This document shows positions 16,561 through 27,200 of a stretch of 64,000 nt of DNA, in pieces. The position numbers and the translations under genes are program-made. Source of the stretch: CAJBVG01 sp943360385. GTDB lineage: Bacteria > Bacteroidota > Bacteroidia > Sphingobacteriales > Sphingobacteriaceae. Each line of letters begins with the position of its first letter. Position 1 is the stretch's first letter. The stretch covers positions 1 to 64,000 of the forward strand of contig CALRIM020000001.1 of the NCBI GenBank assembly GCA_943360385.1. Reading direction: 5' to 3'. The notes beneath the pieces are model-generated. The model did not search any database. It was not told the DNA's origin and worked only from the letters and a program-made list of their open reading frames with translations.

Positions 16561-17376
16561 ATGAAGATATCTTGTATTCTAGTATTACTAGTTTCAGTTT
16601 TGCTTTTTGGTTGCGCGAAGGAGGATGGGGTTGGTATTACTCATTTCAGCGGAAATGATATTGATAGTGTTGTTCAATACAGTTTAACAGCTAATTGGGA
16701 TACAGTTGCTGTATTCGCAAGGAAATTTACTTACTCTGAGGATAAAAAAATCACTAATGAGCAATGGTATGAGCGTATTGAAGGACAAGAAAATTTAATA
16801 CCTACAATTTTTAAATCATATCAAACAATAGGGTATACTCTTATAATAACAGAGGAACACTCAGATGGGATTATTACTAAAGAATATAAATTCAATTCCA
16901 ATCATTTTCCGATTCGTTATGTAAAAAGTTTTAATAATTCACCTGAGTACGATAGTGTTTTTTATCAATACGATGATAACAATTATTTATACAGTATTAA
17001 AAGCATTCGTCTTAATAATTCTGGAGAATTCCCATATAGAATTGTTTCAAATTACTATTATAAATGGGTAGATGGAAACCTCCATTCCATTGTGACCAAA
17101 GAATATAGACATAACGAATTAATAGCAAGTTCGAATATTAATTTTAAGTATGGCACTATTAAAAATCCGATAGATTATAATTGCAATTACTTATACCCTT
17201 ATTTAAGATATGGTAGAGCATCAAAAAACCTTGTCGAAAAAATGGAATATTTATATAATGGAAGTCTCTATGAACAAACCTATTATTCATACTTACTATT
17301 TCCAGGAAATAAATCATTCCTAGAAAAATCCTATAGAGAAAACTATCAAACGTTAACCAAAATCTTCTACAAATAA
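16561..17376 (+). CDS. lipoprotein of unknown function
   Basis: 271 residues. The signal peptide ends LLFGC (Cys18), a lipobox; K-E-D follow, so probable outer-membrane or surface lipoprotein. The rest is Tyr- and Asn-rich with alternating beta-like strands: DEYDSVFYQYDDNN-type segments (EYDSVFYQYDDNNYLYSI; FPYRIVSNYYYKWVDGNL; KMEYLYNGSLYEQTYYSYL). The pattern recalls the beta-strand repeat lipoproteins of Bacteroidota (DUF4595-like), but I cannot assign a family with certainty. It follows the DUF3467 gene by 85 bp and converges on the porin. Confidence 0.65.
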   Translation: MKISCILVLLVSVLLFGCAKEDGVGITHFSGNDIDSVVQYSLTANWDTVAVFARKFTYSEDKKITNEQWYERIEGQENLIPTIFKSYQTIGYTLIITEEHSDGIITKEYKFNSNHFPIRYVKSFNNSPEYDSVFYQYDDNNYLYSIKSIRLNNSGEFPYRIVSNYYYKWVDGNLHSIVTKEYRHNELIASSNINFKYGTIKNPIDYNCNYLYPYLRYGRASKNLVEKMEYLYNGSLYEQTYYSYLLFPGNKSFLEKSYRENYQTLTKIFYK

Positions 17377-17387
17377 CACACTTTTTA

Positions 17388-17420
17388 TTAGCATATCAGC
17401 ATACTAGCATATCAGCATAT
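17388..17420. repeat. AGCATATC/AGCATACT tandem words
   Basis: TTAGCATATCAGCATACTAG followed by CATATCAGCATATT: the same word as in the 57-bp inverted repeat 1.3 kb away. It lies between convergent genes and touches the porin stop codon. Confidence 0.8.
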
Positions 17421-18697
17421 TAAAACCGATACTGCATCCTAATCGTCGCCACATTATCCTTTAAATCCTTAGCATAATTATTGGTACTATTAGTTCCAAG
17501 AATACTAGTGTTTTCGTTTTTAACAATATCGTAATAAGCCATCCAACGGATATGGTCTGTTGCTCTATAAATATATCCAAAACCTATTGTTGAATATTTT
17601 ATATCTGTAGCATTTGTTGATGATCCTGCTGCTCCAATATCAATTCCTTTTACATCGGTATTTGGATCATACCAATCGTATTTCAACACTAATTGATGTC
17701 TAGATTTTAATATATTTTGAACTAAATAAATATATGCACCATTAAAGTTTCTGATATAGGTATTGGTAACAGTTGGAACAGCGGTTGGACTTGAGCTACT
17801 GCTATGAGTTCCTGGTTGAGTTCCCATAATGTATTCGGCACGAATAATTGTAAAACCTATTTGAGAGAAAAAATTCAACTGCGCATTTACTCCATAATAT
17901 TGTCTTCTTGCATAATTTTTCAAATTAGAACTTGTTGAATCTACTGCGAATTTTGTATCACTCATAGAATAAACAAATTTGGTTTGGTTAATTAATTTTC
18001 CTTGGTACATTGATGCTCCAAAACCATACTTCACAAATTTGCCTTTATTGTTTTCGTAACTTACGCGAGTGATAATATCTTTTTTAGAATCGAACTCGGT
18101 GGTAAGGAAACCTGTACCATTAAATAATCCAGCATCAATTTTAAGTAACTGTTTTTTCGCTTTCCAACTTTTACTGTAACTTAACATTGCTCCCAAATCT
18201 CTTTCATTTGGAAATAATATTTGCGACATTCTTCCTCTTTCTGGAGATTCTCTTACTCTCGACGAATAACTAATCTCATATCCAAATGGTCTATCGAAAA
18301 CACCAGCCGTTAATTCAACCTTTTTGTATTTTTGCTCCATCATTTTAATGTATGCATCTCTAATGGCTACTCCTCTTTCCGTTGCATCAAACTGCAAAAC
18401 ATACGTAGAAATTTTATCAGAATAAGTCATTTTTAAACGACCTCTACGAATAGTAAAACGATTGTTTACATCGGTAGAAAAATTTCCTCCTTCATAAGAA
18501 CCAACACCTGCAGTGTCCGATAATTGATATTGAAATTGATAATAACCACTGAATTTTAAATTCTGAATTAATTCCACTTGTTGACGAGTAAATCGAATAG
18601 AATCTACATAATCACGAACTGGGTCGGTTTCGTTTTCTTGGGCAAGCGCAACACTTACTGATAATAAAGCAAGCACAGCGAGTAAAGTTCTTTTCAT
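17420..18697 (-). CDS. outer-membrane porin, phosphate-selective OprP/OprO-like
   Basis: 425 residues. Signal peptide MKRTLLAVLALLSVSVALAQ. A short helical stretch is followed by a beta-barrel: LKFSGYYQFQYQLSD, FTIRRGRLKMTYSDKISTYV, LQFDATERGVAIRDAYIKM and PFGYEISYSSRVRESPERGR. It ends in IRMQYRF with a C-terminal Phe, the normal outer-membrane barrel signature. The family contains anion-specific channels; phosphate specificity cannot be deduced. Monocistronic between repeat blocks. Confidence 0.85.
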   Translation of the reverse strand: MKRTLLAVLALLSVSVALAQENETDPVRDYVDSIRFTRQQVELIQNLKFSGYYQFQYQLSDTAGVGSYEGGNFSTDVNNRFTIRRGRLKMTYSDKISTYVLQFDATERGVAIRDAYIKMMEQKYKKVELTAGVFDRPFGYEISYSSRVRESPERGRMSQILFPNERDLGAMLSYSKSWKAKKQLLKIDAGLFNGTGFLTTEFDSKKDIITRVSYENNKGKFVKYGFGASMYQGKLINQTKFVYSMSDTKFAVDSTSSNLKNYARRQYYGVNAQLNFFSQIGFTIIRAEYIMGTQPGTHSSSSSPTAVPTVTNTYIRNFNGAYIYLVQNILKSRHQLVLKYDWYDPNTDVKGIDIGAAGSSTNATDIKYSTIGFGYIYRATDHIRWMAYYDIVKNENTSILGTNSTNNYAKDLKDNVATIRMQYRF

Positions 18698-18790
18698 ATA
18701 AATATAAGGTTAAGACAAAATTAACAATACATAATAGCTTGACAATGGTTTAACGGATTGATAACTGAAACTTAACATAAAGTTAACATG

Positions 18791-18971
18791 GTTCGTGTGC
18801 TCATGTGCTCGTTATTCGTGTGCTCGTTATTCATGTGCTCGTAAGCCCCCTACTTCGGAGAGGGGTTTGGGGTGAGGAGATTTTAAACAAAAAAAGCCTT
18901 CCTGAATTAACAGAAAGGCTTTTTATATATTATACGAGCACACGAATTAACGAGCACACGAGCACATGAAC
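18791..18971. repeat. GTGCTCGT inverted repeat enclosing the rpoBC terminator
   Basis: Left arm 18791-18827 and right arm 18934-18971 are reverse complements over about 37 bp with few mismatches. The right arm touches the rpoC stop codon. Between them lie a CCCCCTACTTCGGAGAGGGG stretch (18846-18865) followed by GTTTGGGGTGAGGAG-type sequence, and the rpoC terminator hairpin. Confidence 0.8.
18891..18924 (-). terminator. intrinsic terminator of the rpoBC operon
   Basis: Stem AAAAAGCCTT / AAGGCTTTTT (18891-18900 with 18915-18924), 14-base loop. Read on the minus strand it ends in a run of seven T residues. It lies 47 bp after the rpoC stop. Confidence 0.85.
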
Positions 18972-21900
18972 TAGTCTTCTTTCGAAGCTAACAATGCTTC
19001 GTATTCTTCTTTCGATCCTACGATTAATTTGTCGAAGCTACGTGCTCCAGTTCCTGAAGGAATTAAATGTCCAACGATAACGTTTTCTTTCAATCCACTC
19101 AATTTATCAATCTTACCATTAATTGCTGCTTCGTTTAATACTTTAGTAGTTTCTTGGAAAGAAGCTGCTGAGATAAACGATTTAGTTCCTAATGATGCAC
19201 GAGTGATACCTTGTAATAAAGGACTAGAAGTAGCTGCAATAGCATCACGTGCTTCTGCTTGTTTCTGATCTTTACGTTTCAAGATTGAGTTCTCATCGCG
19301 TAATTTACGTACACTGATAATTTGTCCAGCTTTCAAGTTTGCAGAATCTCCTGGATCAACAACAACTTTCTTGTCGTATATCCAAATATTCTCATTCATG
19401 AATTCGAACTTATCAGCAGACTCTTGCTCTAAGAACTTAGTATCTCCTGGATCTTCAATAATTACTTTTTGCATCATCTGACGCACAATTACTTCGAAAT
19501 GTTTGTCGTTGATTTTTACCCCTTGTAAACGGTAAACCTCTTGAACTCCATTTACTAAGTATTCTTGTACAGCCGAAGGACCTTTAATAGATAAGATATC
19601 TGAAGGTGTAATAGAACCATCAGACAATGGCATACCTGCTTTAATAAAGTCGTTATCTTGTACTAAGATGTGTTTAGACAATGGTACTAAGTATTTCTTA
19701 GTGTTACCTTCTTTAGGTTCGATGATGATTTCGCGGTTACCACGTTTCACACCACCTAAAGTTACTACACCGTCGATTTCTGTTACTACTGCAGGGTTTG
19801 AAGGATTACGCGCTTCGAATAATTCCGTTACACGTGGTAAACCACCGGTAATATCTCGTGTTTTTCCTGTTGAACGAGGAATCTTAACGATAACTTGACC
19901 AGCAATTACTTTATCACCTTTATCTACTGCAATGTGTGCACCTACTGGAATGTTGTAAGATTTAATAACGTCTTTCTTATCCAAGATTTTAATCGAAGGG
20001 TTCTTCGTTTTATCTCTCGAATCGATAATTACTTTTTCTTTGTGACCAGTTTGCTCATCCGATTCTTCACGGAAAGTAATACCTTCCTCGATGAATTCGA
20101 ATTCTACTTTACCGTCGAACTCAGAAATAATTACCGCGTTATATGGATCCCATCCGCAGATAGTATCACCCTTAACAACTTTTTGTCCGTCTTTAATATA
20201 AAGATGAGCTCCGTAAGGGATGTTGTTCGTCATAATAATACGTCCAGTTTTCTCATCCACAATTCTAAACTCACCCGAACGACCTAATACTACGTCAACA
20301 TTTCCATCGTCTGTTTTATGAACAACCGTACGGATACCTTCTAACTCAATTCTACCTTCGAATTTCGCGATGATAGTAGATTCTGCTGCAATGTTCGAAG
20401 CAGTACCACCCACGTGGAATGTACGAAGTGTTAACTGAGTACCTGGCTCACCAATTGACTGCGCTGCGATAACACCAACTGCTTCACCAATTTGAACCAT
20501 ACGTCCAGATGCTAAGTTTCTACCATAGCATTTTGCACATACACCTTTTTTAGCTTCACAAGTTAATACCGAGCGAATTTCAACTGCATCAACTGCAGAA
20601 GTTTCAATTACTTTACCAATCTCTTCTGTAATTTGTTCTCCTGTTCCAACTAATAATTCGTTAGTAATAGGATCGTAAACATCATGTACAGATACTCGTC
20701 CAAGGATACGATCATATAATGGCTCAACAATTTCCTCATTGTCTTTCAACGCTGAAGTTAAGATACCACGTAATGTTCCGCAATCCTCTGTATGAATAAT
20801 CATATCTTGAGCAACGTCTACCAAACGACGAGTTAAGTAACCCGCATCGGCAGTTTTTAATGCTGTATCGGCCAAACCTTTACGAGCACCGTGAGTAGAG
20901 ATGAAATATTCTAATACTGATAGACCTTCTTTAAAGTTTGATAAAATCGGGTTCTCGATGATCTCTCCTCCTGAACCAGATTTTTGTGGTTTCGCCATCA
21001 ATCCCCTCATTCCACATAACTGACGAATTTGTTCTTTCGAACCACGCGCTCCAGAATCCAACATCATGTAAACTGAGTTGAACCCTTGGTTGTCTGTCGC
21101 TAATTGCTTCATCACGTTTTCTGTTAAACGTGAATTGATACGCGTCCAGATATCGATGATTTGGTTGTAACGTTCGTTGTTTGTAATGAAACCCATGTTA
21201 TAGTTACTCATTACTTCTTCTACTTCACCAGTTGCGTGAGCAATTAATGAAACTTTCTCTGCAGGGATTGTTAAATCTTGCAAGTTGAATGAAAGTCCAC
21301 CTTTAAATGCCATGTGGAAACCTAATTCCTTAATAGCATCCAAGAAGCGAGCAGCACGATCCATACCCGTTACTTTTACGATATCACCAATGATATCACG
21401 TAACGATTTTTTCGTTAACAACTCATTGATATAACCCATCTCAATTGGAACTACTTGGTTGAATAATACTCTACCTGTTGTAGTTTCAATAATTCTGATT
21501 ACATCTTCACCGTTTTCTTTTGTTCTAGTTTTTACTTTAATGAATGCATGTAAATCTAATTCACCTTCGTTTAAAGCAATAACAACTTCTTCTGGAGAAT
21601 AGAACACTCTATCTTCACCTTTAACAATATGTCCTGGCTCAGTTCTACGACCTTTAGTCATGTAGTAAAGACCCAACACCATGTCTTGAGAAGGTACTGT
21701 AATAGGTGTACCGTTCGCAGGGTTCAAGATATTGTGAGATGCAAGCATTAACATTTGAGCTTCCAAAACTGCAGCATTACCAAGAGGTACGTGAACTGCC
21801 ATCTGGTCACCGTCGAAATCGGCGTTGAACGCTGTACACACTAATGGGTGTAATTGTATCGCCTTACCTTCGATTAATTTTGGTTGAAAAGCCTGGATAC

Positions 21901-23239
21901 CTAATCTGTGCAAAGTAGGAGCACGGTTTAATAATACAGGGTGACCTTTCAATACGTTTTCCAAAATATCCCAAACAATAGGATCTTTACGGTCAACAAT
22001 TTTCTTAGCCGACTTTACTGTTTTCACCACACCTCTTTCGATCATTTTACGAATGATAAATGGTTTGAACAATTCAGCAGCCATATCTTTTGGTAAACCA
22101 CATTCGTGTAATTTCAATGTTGGACCAACAACAATTACCGAACGAGCAGAATAATCCACACGTTTACCTAATAAGTTCTGACGGAAACGACCTTGTTTAC
22201 CTTTCAAAATATCTGAAAGAGATTTCAACGCACGGTTACCTTCTGTTTTCACAGCGTTCACTTTACGAGAGTTGTCGAATAACGAATCGACAGCTTCTTG
22301 TAACATACGTTTTTCGTTACGCAAGATTACTTCAGGAGCTTTAATTTCAATCAATCGTTTTAAACGATTGTTACGAATAATTACACGACGGTATAAGTCG
22401 TTCAAATCTGAAGTTGCGAAACGACCACCTTCCAAAGGAACTAATGGACGTAACTCAGGCGGAATAACGGGAACGATTTTTACAATCATCCATTCCGGAC
22501 GGTTTTCGATGTGTTTGTTTGCATCACGGAAACCTTCTACAACTTGCAAGCGTTTTAACGCTTCGTTTTTACGTTGTTGAGAAGTTTCAGTATTTGCTTT
22601 ATGTCTTAATTCAAACGATAACTCATCTAAGTTGATACGAGAAAGCAAATCTTCTAATGCTTCTGCACCCATCTTCGCGATGAATTTATTTGGATCTTTA
22701 TCGTCTAAGTATTGGTTTTCTTTTGGAAGTGTATCTAAAATATCTAGGTATTCTTCTTCAGTTAAGAAATCCATTTTGTTGATACCATCAGCTTCTTTAA
22801 TACCTGCTTGGATAACCACGTAACGTTCGTAGTAAATAATTAAATCTAAACGTTTTGTTGGCAAGCCTAATAAGTATCCAATTTTATTTGGTAACGAACG
22901 GAAGTACCAGATATGAGCAACCGGAACAACAAGGGCAATGTGACCCATGCGCTCACGACGAACTTTTTTCTCTGTTACCTCTACCCCACAACGATCACAA
23001 ACAATGCCTTTGTAGCGAATACGTTTGTATTTACCGCAATGACATTCGTAATCTTTTACAGGACCGAAAATACGCTCACAGAATAAACCGTCGCGCTCCG
23101 GTTTGTATGTACGATAGTTGATCGTTTCTGGTTTAAGAACCTCACCACTTGAACGCTCTAAGATCGACTCTGGAGAAGCCAAACTAATAGTGATCTGAGT
23201 GAAATTACTTTTGATCTTATTATCTTTTTTGTATGACAT
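18971..23239 (-). CDS. rpoC: DNA-directed RNA polymerase subunit beta'
   Basis: 1422 residues from the ATG at 23239 (MSYKKDNKIKSNF, the usual start in the phylum; another ATG lies two codons upstream). N-terminal zinc finger cysteines 66, 68, 81 and 84 in the ECHCGK and CDRCGV stretches. The active-site motif NADFDGDQMAVH near residue 475 binds the catalytic magnesium. The second zinc site has CEAKKGVCAKCYGRNLA; bridge-helix/trigger-loop region around GEPGTQLTLRTFHVGGTAS. Last gene of the secE-nusG-rplKAJL-rpoBC block; a strong terminator follows. Confidence 0.99.
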   Translation of the reverse strand: MSYKKDNKIKSNFTQITISLASPESILERSSGEVLKPETINYRTYKPERDGLFCERIFGPVKDYECHCGKYKRIRYKGIVCDRCGVEVTEKKVRRERMGHIALVVPVAHIWYFRSLPNKIGYLLGLPTKRLDLIIYYERYVVIQAGIKEADGINKMDFLTEEEYLDILDTLPKENQYLDDKDPNKFIAKMGAEALEDLLSRINLDELSFELRHKANTETSQQRKNEALKRLQVVEGFRDANKHIENRPEWMIVKIVPVIPPELRPLVPLEGGRFATSDLNDLYRRVIIRNNRLKRLIEIKAPEVILRNEKRMLQEAVDSLFDNSRKVNAVKTEGNRALKSLSDILKGKQGRFRQNLLGKRVDYSARSVIVVGPTLKLHECGLPKDMAAELFKPFIIRKMIERGVVKTVKSAKKIVDRKDPIVWDILENVLKGHPVLLNRAPTLHRLGIQAFQPKLIEGKAIQLHPLVCTAFNADFDGDQMAVHVPLGNAAVLEAQMLMLASHNILNPANGTPITVPSQDMVLGLYYMTKGRRTEPGHIVKGEDRVFYSPEEVVIALNEGELDLHAFIKVKTRTKENGEDVIRIIETTTGRVLFNQVVPIEMGYINELLTKKSLRDIIGDIVKVTGMDRAARFLDAIKELGFHMAFKGGLSFNLQDLTIPAEKVSLIAHATGEVEEVMSNYNMGFITNNERYNQIIDIWTRINSRLTENVMKQLATDNQGFNSVYMMLDSGARGSKEQIRQLCGMRGLMAKPQKSGSGGEIIENPILSNFKEGLSVLEYFISTHGARKGLADTALKTADAGYLTRRLVDVAQDMIIHTEDCGTLRGILTSALKDNEEIVEPLYDRILGRVSVHDVYDPITNELLVGTGEQITEEIGKVIETSAVDAVEIRSVLTCEAKKGVCAKCYGRNLASGRMVQIGEAVGVIAAQSIGEPGTQLTLRTFHVGGTASNIAAESTIIAKFEGRIELEGIRTVVHKTDDGNVDVVLGRSGEFRIVDEKTGRIIMTNNIPYGAHLYIKDGQKVVKGDTICGWDPYNAVIISEFDGKVEFEFIEEGITFREESDEQTGHKEKVIIDSRDKTKNPSIKILDKKDVIKSYNIPVGAHIAVDKGDKVIAGQVIVKIPRSTGKTRDITGGLPRVTELFEARNPSNPAVVTEIDGVVTLGGVKRGNREIIIEPKEGNTKKYLVPLSKHILVQDNDFIKAGMPLSDGSITPSDILSIKGPSAVQEYLVNGVQEVYRLQGVKINDKHFEVIVRQMMQKVIIEDPGDTKFLEQESADKFEFMNENIWIYDKKVVVDPGDSANLKAGQIISVRKLRDENSILKRKDQKQAEARDAIAATSSPLLQGITRASLGTKSFISAASFQETTKVLNEAAINGKIDKLSGLKENVIVGHLIPSGTGARSFDKLIVGSKEEYEALLASKED

Positions 23240-23259
23240 ATTCAAATTTTTAATAGTTA

Positions 23260-23318
23260 CTAGAATTGAGATATGAGAATTGAGAAACTTTCTAAGATCT
23301 CAATTCTCAATTCTCAAA
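23260..23318. repeat. inverted short-word repeat between rpoB and rpoC (GAATTGAGA / TCTCAATTC)
   Basis: AGAATTGAGATATGAGAATT followed by AGATCTCAATTCTCAATTCT. It forms a hairpin in the rpoB-rpoC spacer of the message and ends at the rpoB stop. No T-run, so a processing or stability element is more likely than a terminator. Confidence 0.7.
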
Positions 23319-23319
23319 A

Positions 23320-26300
23320 CTATTCAAGTGTGATATCTAACCCTAAACCTCTTAATTCGTGAACCAATACGTTGAATGATTCTGGAACTCCTGGAGTTGG
23401 TAAGTTGTCACCTTTAACGATTGCTTCGTACGTTTTAGCTCTACCAATTACATCATCAGATTTCACTGTTAAGATTTCTTGAAGGATGTTAGCTGCACCG
23501 AATGCTTCTAACGCCCACACTTCCATCTCACCGAAACGCTGACCCCCGAATTGTGCTTTACCGCCCAATGGTTGTTGTGTAATTAATGAGTAAGGTCCGA
23601 TTGAACGTGCGTGCATCTTATCATCAACCATGTGACCAAGTTTCATCATGTAGATGATACCTACGGTTGTTGGTTGATCGAAACGATCGCCTGTTCCACC
23701 ATCGTATAAATATGTTCTTCCTGATGCAGGAACGTTTGCTTTAGAAACCCACTCTTCTACTTCTTCGTGTGTAGCACCATCGAAAATAGGAGTAGCGAAT
23801 TTAATGCCTAACTCTTTCCCTGCCCAGCCTAATACTGTTTCGTAAATTTGACCCAAGTTCATACGAGAAGGTACACCTAGTGGATTCAATACGATATCTA
23901 CTGGAGTTCCATCACTTAAGAACGGCATGTCTTCATCGCGAACGATTCTAGCAACAATACCTTTGTTACCATGTCGACCTGCCATCTTATCACCCACTTT
24001 CAACTTACGTTTCTTAGCAACATATACTTTCGCCATTTGTACAATTCCTGCAGGCAATTCATCACCTACACTAATTGCAAATTTCTTACGACGGTATGCT
24101 CCTAATTCTTCGTTTAATTTAATGTTGAAGTTGTGGATCAATAATTTTATTTGATCATTTTTATCATCATCAGTAGTCCACTTCGTAGCATTGATGTTGT
24201 TATAATCTAACTCTAACAATACTTTTTGTGTGAACTTCACACCTTTTGCTACTAATAGCTCTTTGTAAACATTGTAAATACCTTGAGATGTTTTTCCGCT
24301 TACTAAAACGAATAATTTATCTACTAAAATATTTTTCAATGAATCAACATTTTTGTCGTGCTCTTTGTCAAGTTTATCAAGCATGATTTTCTCATCGCTC
24401 TTTTTCTCTTTTTTAGCACGGCTAAACAATTTGCTATCAATAACAACACCTTTAATAGAAGGAGGTGCTTTTAACGATGCATCTTTCACATCACCTGCTT
24501 TATCACCAAAGATGGCACGTAATAATTTTTCTTCAGGTGAAGGATCTGTTTCTCCTTTTGGAGTGATCTTACCGATTAAAATATCGCCTTCTTTAATTTC
24601 AGCACCGATACGAATGATACCATTTTCATCTAAATCTTTCGTTGCTTCTTCACTAACGTTAGGAATATCAGAAGTTAATTCTTCTTCACCACGTTTAGTG
24701 TCGCGCACTTCTAATTCAAATTCTTCAATATGAAGAGATGTAAAAATATCTTCACGAACAACACGCTCTGAGATTACGATCGCATCCTCAAAGTTATATC
24801 CTTGCCAAGGCATGAATGCTACTTTTAAGTTACGTCCAAGAGCAAGCTCTCCGTTTTCTGTTGCGTATCCTTCACATAATACTTGTCCTTTAGAAACTTT
24901 CTGACCTTTTCTTACGATAGGTTTTAAGTTCATACAAGTATTTTGATTTGTTTTCTTAAACTTAATTAAGCTGTAAGATTTAGAGTCACCTTCAAAAGAA
25001 ACTAAACGCTCATCATCCGTACGGTTGTAGCGAATAACAATTTCGTTAGCATCAACATATTCAACCACACCATCACCTTCAGCATTAATTAATGCACGTG
25101 AATCTCTTGCCACACGACCTTCTAAGCCTGTACCTACAATTGGAGCTTCTGGCTTCAACAAAGGAACTGCTTGACGTTGCATGTTCGATCCCATCAATGC
25201 ACGGTTCGCATCATCATGTTCCAAGAAAGGAATTAATGAAGCTGCAATCGAAGTAATTTGATTTGGAGCAACGTCCATCAAATCGATTCTTTCTGGTTCA
25301 ATTACCGGGAAGTCACCTTCGAAACGTGATTTAACTTTAGCTGTTAAGAAATTTCCTTTTTCATCAAATTGAGCATTCGATTGAGCGATGGTTTTTCCAT
25401 CTTCATCTTCTGCTGATAAATAAATTACAGGTTTGTTAACTGCAACTTTACCATTATCTACAATTCTATAAGGAGTTTCAATGAAACCTAAGTTGTTAAT
25501 TTTTGCGTGAACACATAGAGAAGAAATCAAACCGATGTTTGGTCCCTCTGGTGTTTCAATGGTACATAAACGACCGTAGTGAGTATAGTGAACGTCACGA
25601 ACCTCGAAACCAGCACGCTCTCTTGAAAGACCACCAGGGCCAAGGGCAGATAAACGACGCTTGTGCGTGATCTCCGCTAATGGGTTAGTTTGGTCCATGA
25701 ATTGCGACAATTGATTTGTTCCGAAGAACGAATTAATTACCGACGATAGAGTACGCGCATTAATTAAGTCGGTTGGTGTGAACACCTCGTTATCACGAAT
25801 GTTCATACGTTCACGAATGGTACGAGCCATACGAGCTAAACCTACTCCGAATTGAGCATACAATTGTTCACCAACTGTACGAACACGACGGTTAGACAAG
25901 TGATCAATATCATCCACTTCCGCTTTAGAGTTGATCAACTTGATTAAGTATTTAACGATAGCAATGATGTCGTTTTTCGTTAATACTTTTACCTCGTTAG
26001 GAGTATCCATATTCAATTTACGGTTGATGCGGTAACGACCAACATCACCTAAATCGTAACGTTTATCAGAGAAGAACAAACGTTCGATGATACCACGAGC
26101 TGTTTCTTCGTCAGGTGGATCTGCATTACGTAATTGACGATAGATGTATTCTACCGCTTCTTTCTCCGAGTTCGAAGTATCTTTTTGTAAAGTATTGTAG
26201 ATGATCGAGTAATCGGCAGTGTTTGTATCTTCTTTTGTTAAGATGATTGTTTTTACACCCGCTTCGATAATCATATCGATATGATCATCTTCTAAAATAG

Positions 26301-27108
26301 TTTCACGTTCTAAGATGATTTCATTACGGTTAATAGAAACTACTTCACCGGTATCTTCATCCACGAAATCTTCCACCCATTTTTTCAATACCCTTGCAGC
26401 CAATTTACGGCCAACAAATTTTTTCAATCCAGATTTGCTCACTTTCACTTCATCAGCTAAGTCGAACAACTCAAGGATATCTTTATCTGAATCGTAACCA
26501 ATTGCACGAAGCAACGTAGTTACAGGGAATTTCTTTTTACGATCGATGTAAGCGAACATGACGTTGTTTACATCTGTTGCAAATTCAATCCATGAACCTT
26601 TGAAAGGAATCACACGAGCCGAGTACAATTTAGTACCGTTAGTGTGACGACTTTGACCAAAGAATACACCAGGAGAACGGTGTAATTGCGAAACGATTAC
26701 TCGTTCTGCACCGTTAATTACGAATGTACCTTTTGGCGTCATGTAAGGAATTGTTCCCAAATAAACATCTTGAACAATCGTTTCGAAATCTTCGTGTTCA
26801 GCATCATTACATGATAAACGTAATTTAGCTTTCAAAGGAACGCTATACGTTAAACCACGTTCGATACATTCTTGAAGATCATAACGAGGAGGGTCGATAA
26901 AATAATCGAGAAACTCCAATACGAAAATGTTCCGAGAGTCGGTGATTGGGAAATTCTCACTGAATACTTTAAATAAGCCTTCAGTGTGACGGTTGTCGGA
27001 AGTAGTTTCTAGTTGAAAAAACTCCCTAAAAGATTCTAACTGTACATCTAAAAAGTCTGGATAATCCAGCGCTTGTTTTACGGATGCAAAATTAACTCTT
27101 TCTTGCAT
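23320..27108 (-). CDS. rpoB: DNA-directed RNA polymerase subunit beta
   Basis: 1262 residues from the ATG at 27108 (MQERVNFASVKQALDYPDFL), where the family homology begins. The frame is open to an ATG at 27189, but that extension is hydrophobic, unlike the family, and would start only 12 bases after the rplL-rpoB hairpin; a TTG at 27129 (LAKKD) is another possibility. The rifampicin region reads SQFMDQTNPLAEITHKRRLS followed by ALGPGGL, wild-type-like at the usual resistance positions. The C-terminal part carries KMAGRHGNKGIVA. Followed by rpoC after an 80-bp spacer. Confidence 0.98.
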   Translation of the reverse strand: MQERVNFASVKQALDYPDFLDVQLESFREFFQLETTSDNRHTEGLFKVFSENFPITDSRNIFVLEFLDYFIDPPRYDLQECIERGLTYSVPLKAKLRLSCNDAEHEDFETIVQDVYLGTIPYMTPKGTFVINGAERVIVSQLHRSPGVFFGQSRHTNGTKLYSARVIPFKGSWIEFATDVNNVMFAYIDRKKKFPVTTLLRAIGYDSDKDILELFDLADEVKVSKSGLKKFVGRKLAARVLKKWVEDFVDEDTGEVVSINRNEIILERETILEDDHIDMIIEAGVKTIILTKEDTNTADYSIIYNTLQKDTSNSEKEAVEYIYRQLRNADPPDEETARGIIERLFFSDKRYDLGDVGRYRINRKLNMDTPNEVKVLTKNDIIAIVKYLIKLINSKAEVDDIDHLSNRRVRTVGEQLYAQFGVGLARMARTIRERMNIRDNEVFTPTDLINARTLSSVINSFFGTNQLSQFMDQTNPLAEITHKRRLSALGPGGLSRERAGFEVRDVHYTHYGRLCTIETPEGPNIGLISSLCVHAKINNLGFIETPYRIVDNGKVAVNKPVIYLSAEDEDGKTIAQSNAQFDEKGNFLTAKVKSRFEGDFPVIEPERIDLMDVAPNQITSIAASLIPFLEHDDANRALMGSNMQRQAVPLLKPEAPIVGTGLEGRVARDSRALINAEGDGVVEYVDANEIVIRYNRTDDERLVSFEGDSKSYSLIKFKKTNQNTCMNLKPIVRKGQKVSKGQVLCEGYATENGELALGRNLKVAFMPWQGYNFEDAIVISERVVREDIFTSLHIEEFELEVRDTKRGEEELTSDIPNVSEEATKDLDENGIIRIGAEIKEGDILIGKITPKGETDPSPEEKLLRAIFGDKAGDVKDASLKAPPSIKGVVIDSKLFSRAKKEKKSDEKIMLDKLDKEHDKNVDSLKNILVDKLFVLVSGKTSQGIYNVYKELLVAKGVKFTQKVLLELDYNNINATKWTTDDDKNDQIKLLIHNFNIKLNEELGAYRRKKFAISVGDELPAGIVQMAKVYVAKKRKLKVGDKMAGRHGNKGIVARIVRDEDMPFLSDGTPVDIVLNPLGVPSRMNLGQIYETVLGWAGKELGIKFATPIFDGATHEEVEEWVSKANVPASGRTYLYDGGTGDRFDQPTTVGIIYMMKLGHMVDDKMHARSIGPYSLITQQPLGGKAQFGGQRFGEMEVWALEAFGAANILQEILTVKSDDVIGRAKTYEAIVKGDNLPTPGVPESFNVLVHELRGLGLDITLE

Positions 27109-27200
27109 TTGAATATCTTTCTTTGCCAATGCTATAAAGATTTGAATGTGTAAAGTGTGAAACATATAGGGATGTTTCGGTCCCATCAAATATAAAAAAC

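Noticed and set aside
19029..26497. Several plus-strand open frames inside rpoC and rpoB
   Set aside because: All are antisense shadows of the highly biased polymerase genes with no family features.
27109..27189. Longer N-terminus for RpoB
   Set aside because: Homology starts at MQERVNFAS; the extension is hydrophobic, unlike the family, and would begin only 12 bases after the rplL-rpoB hairpin.
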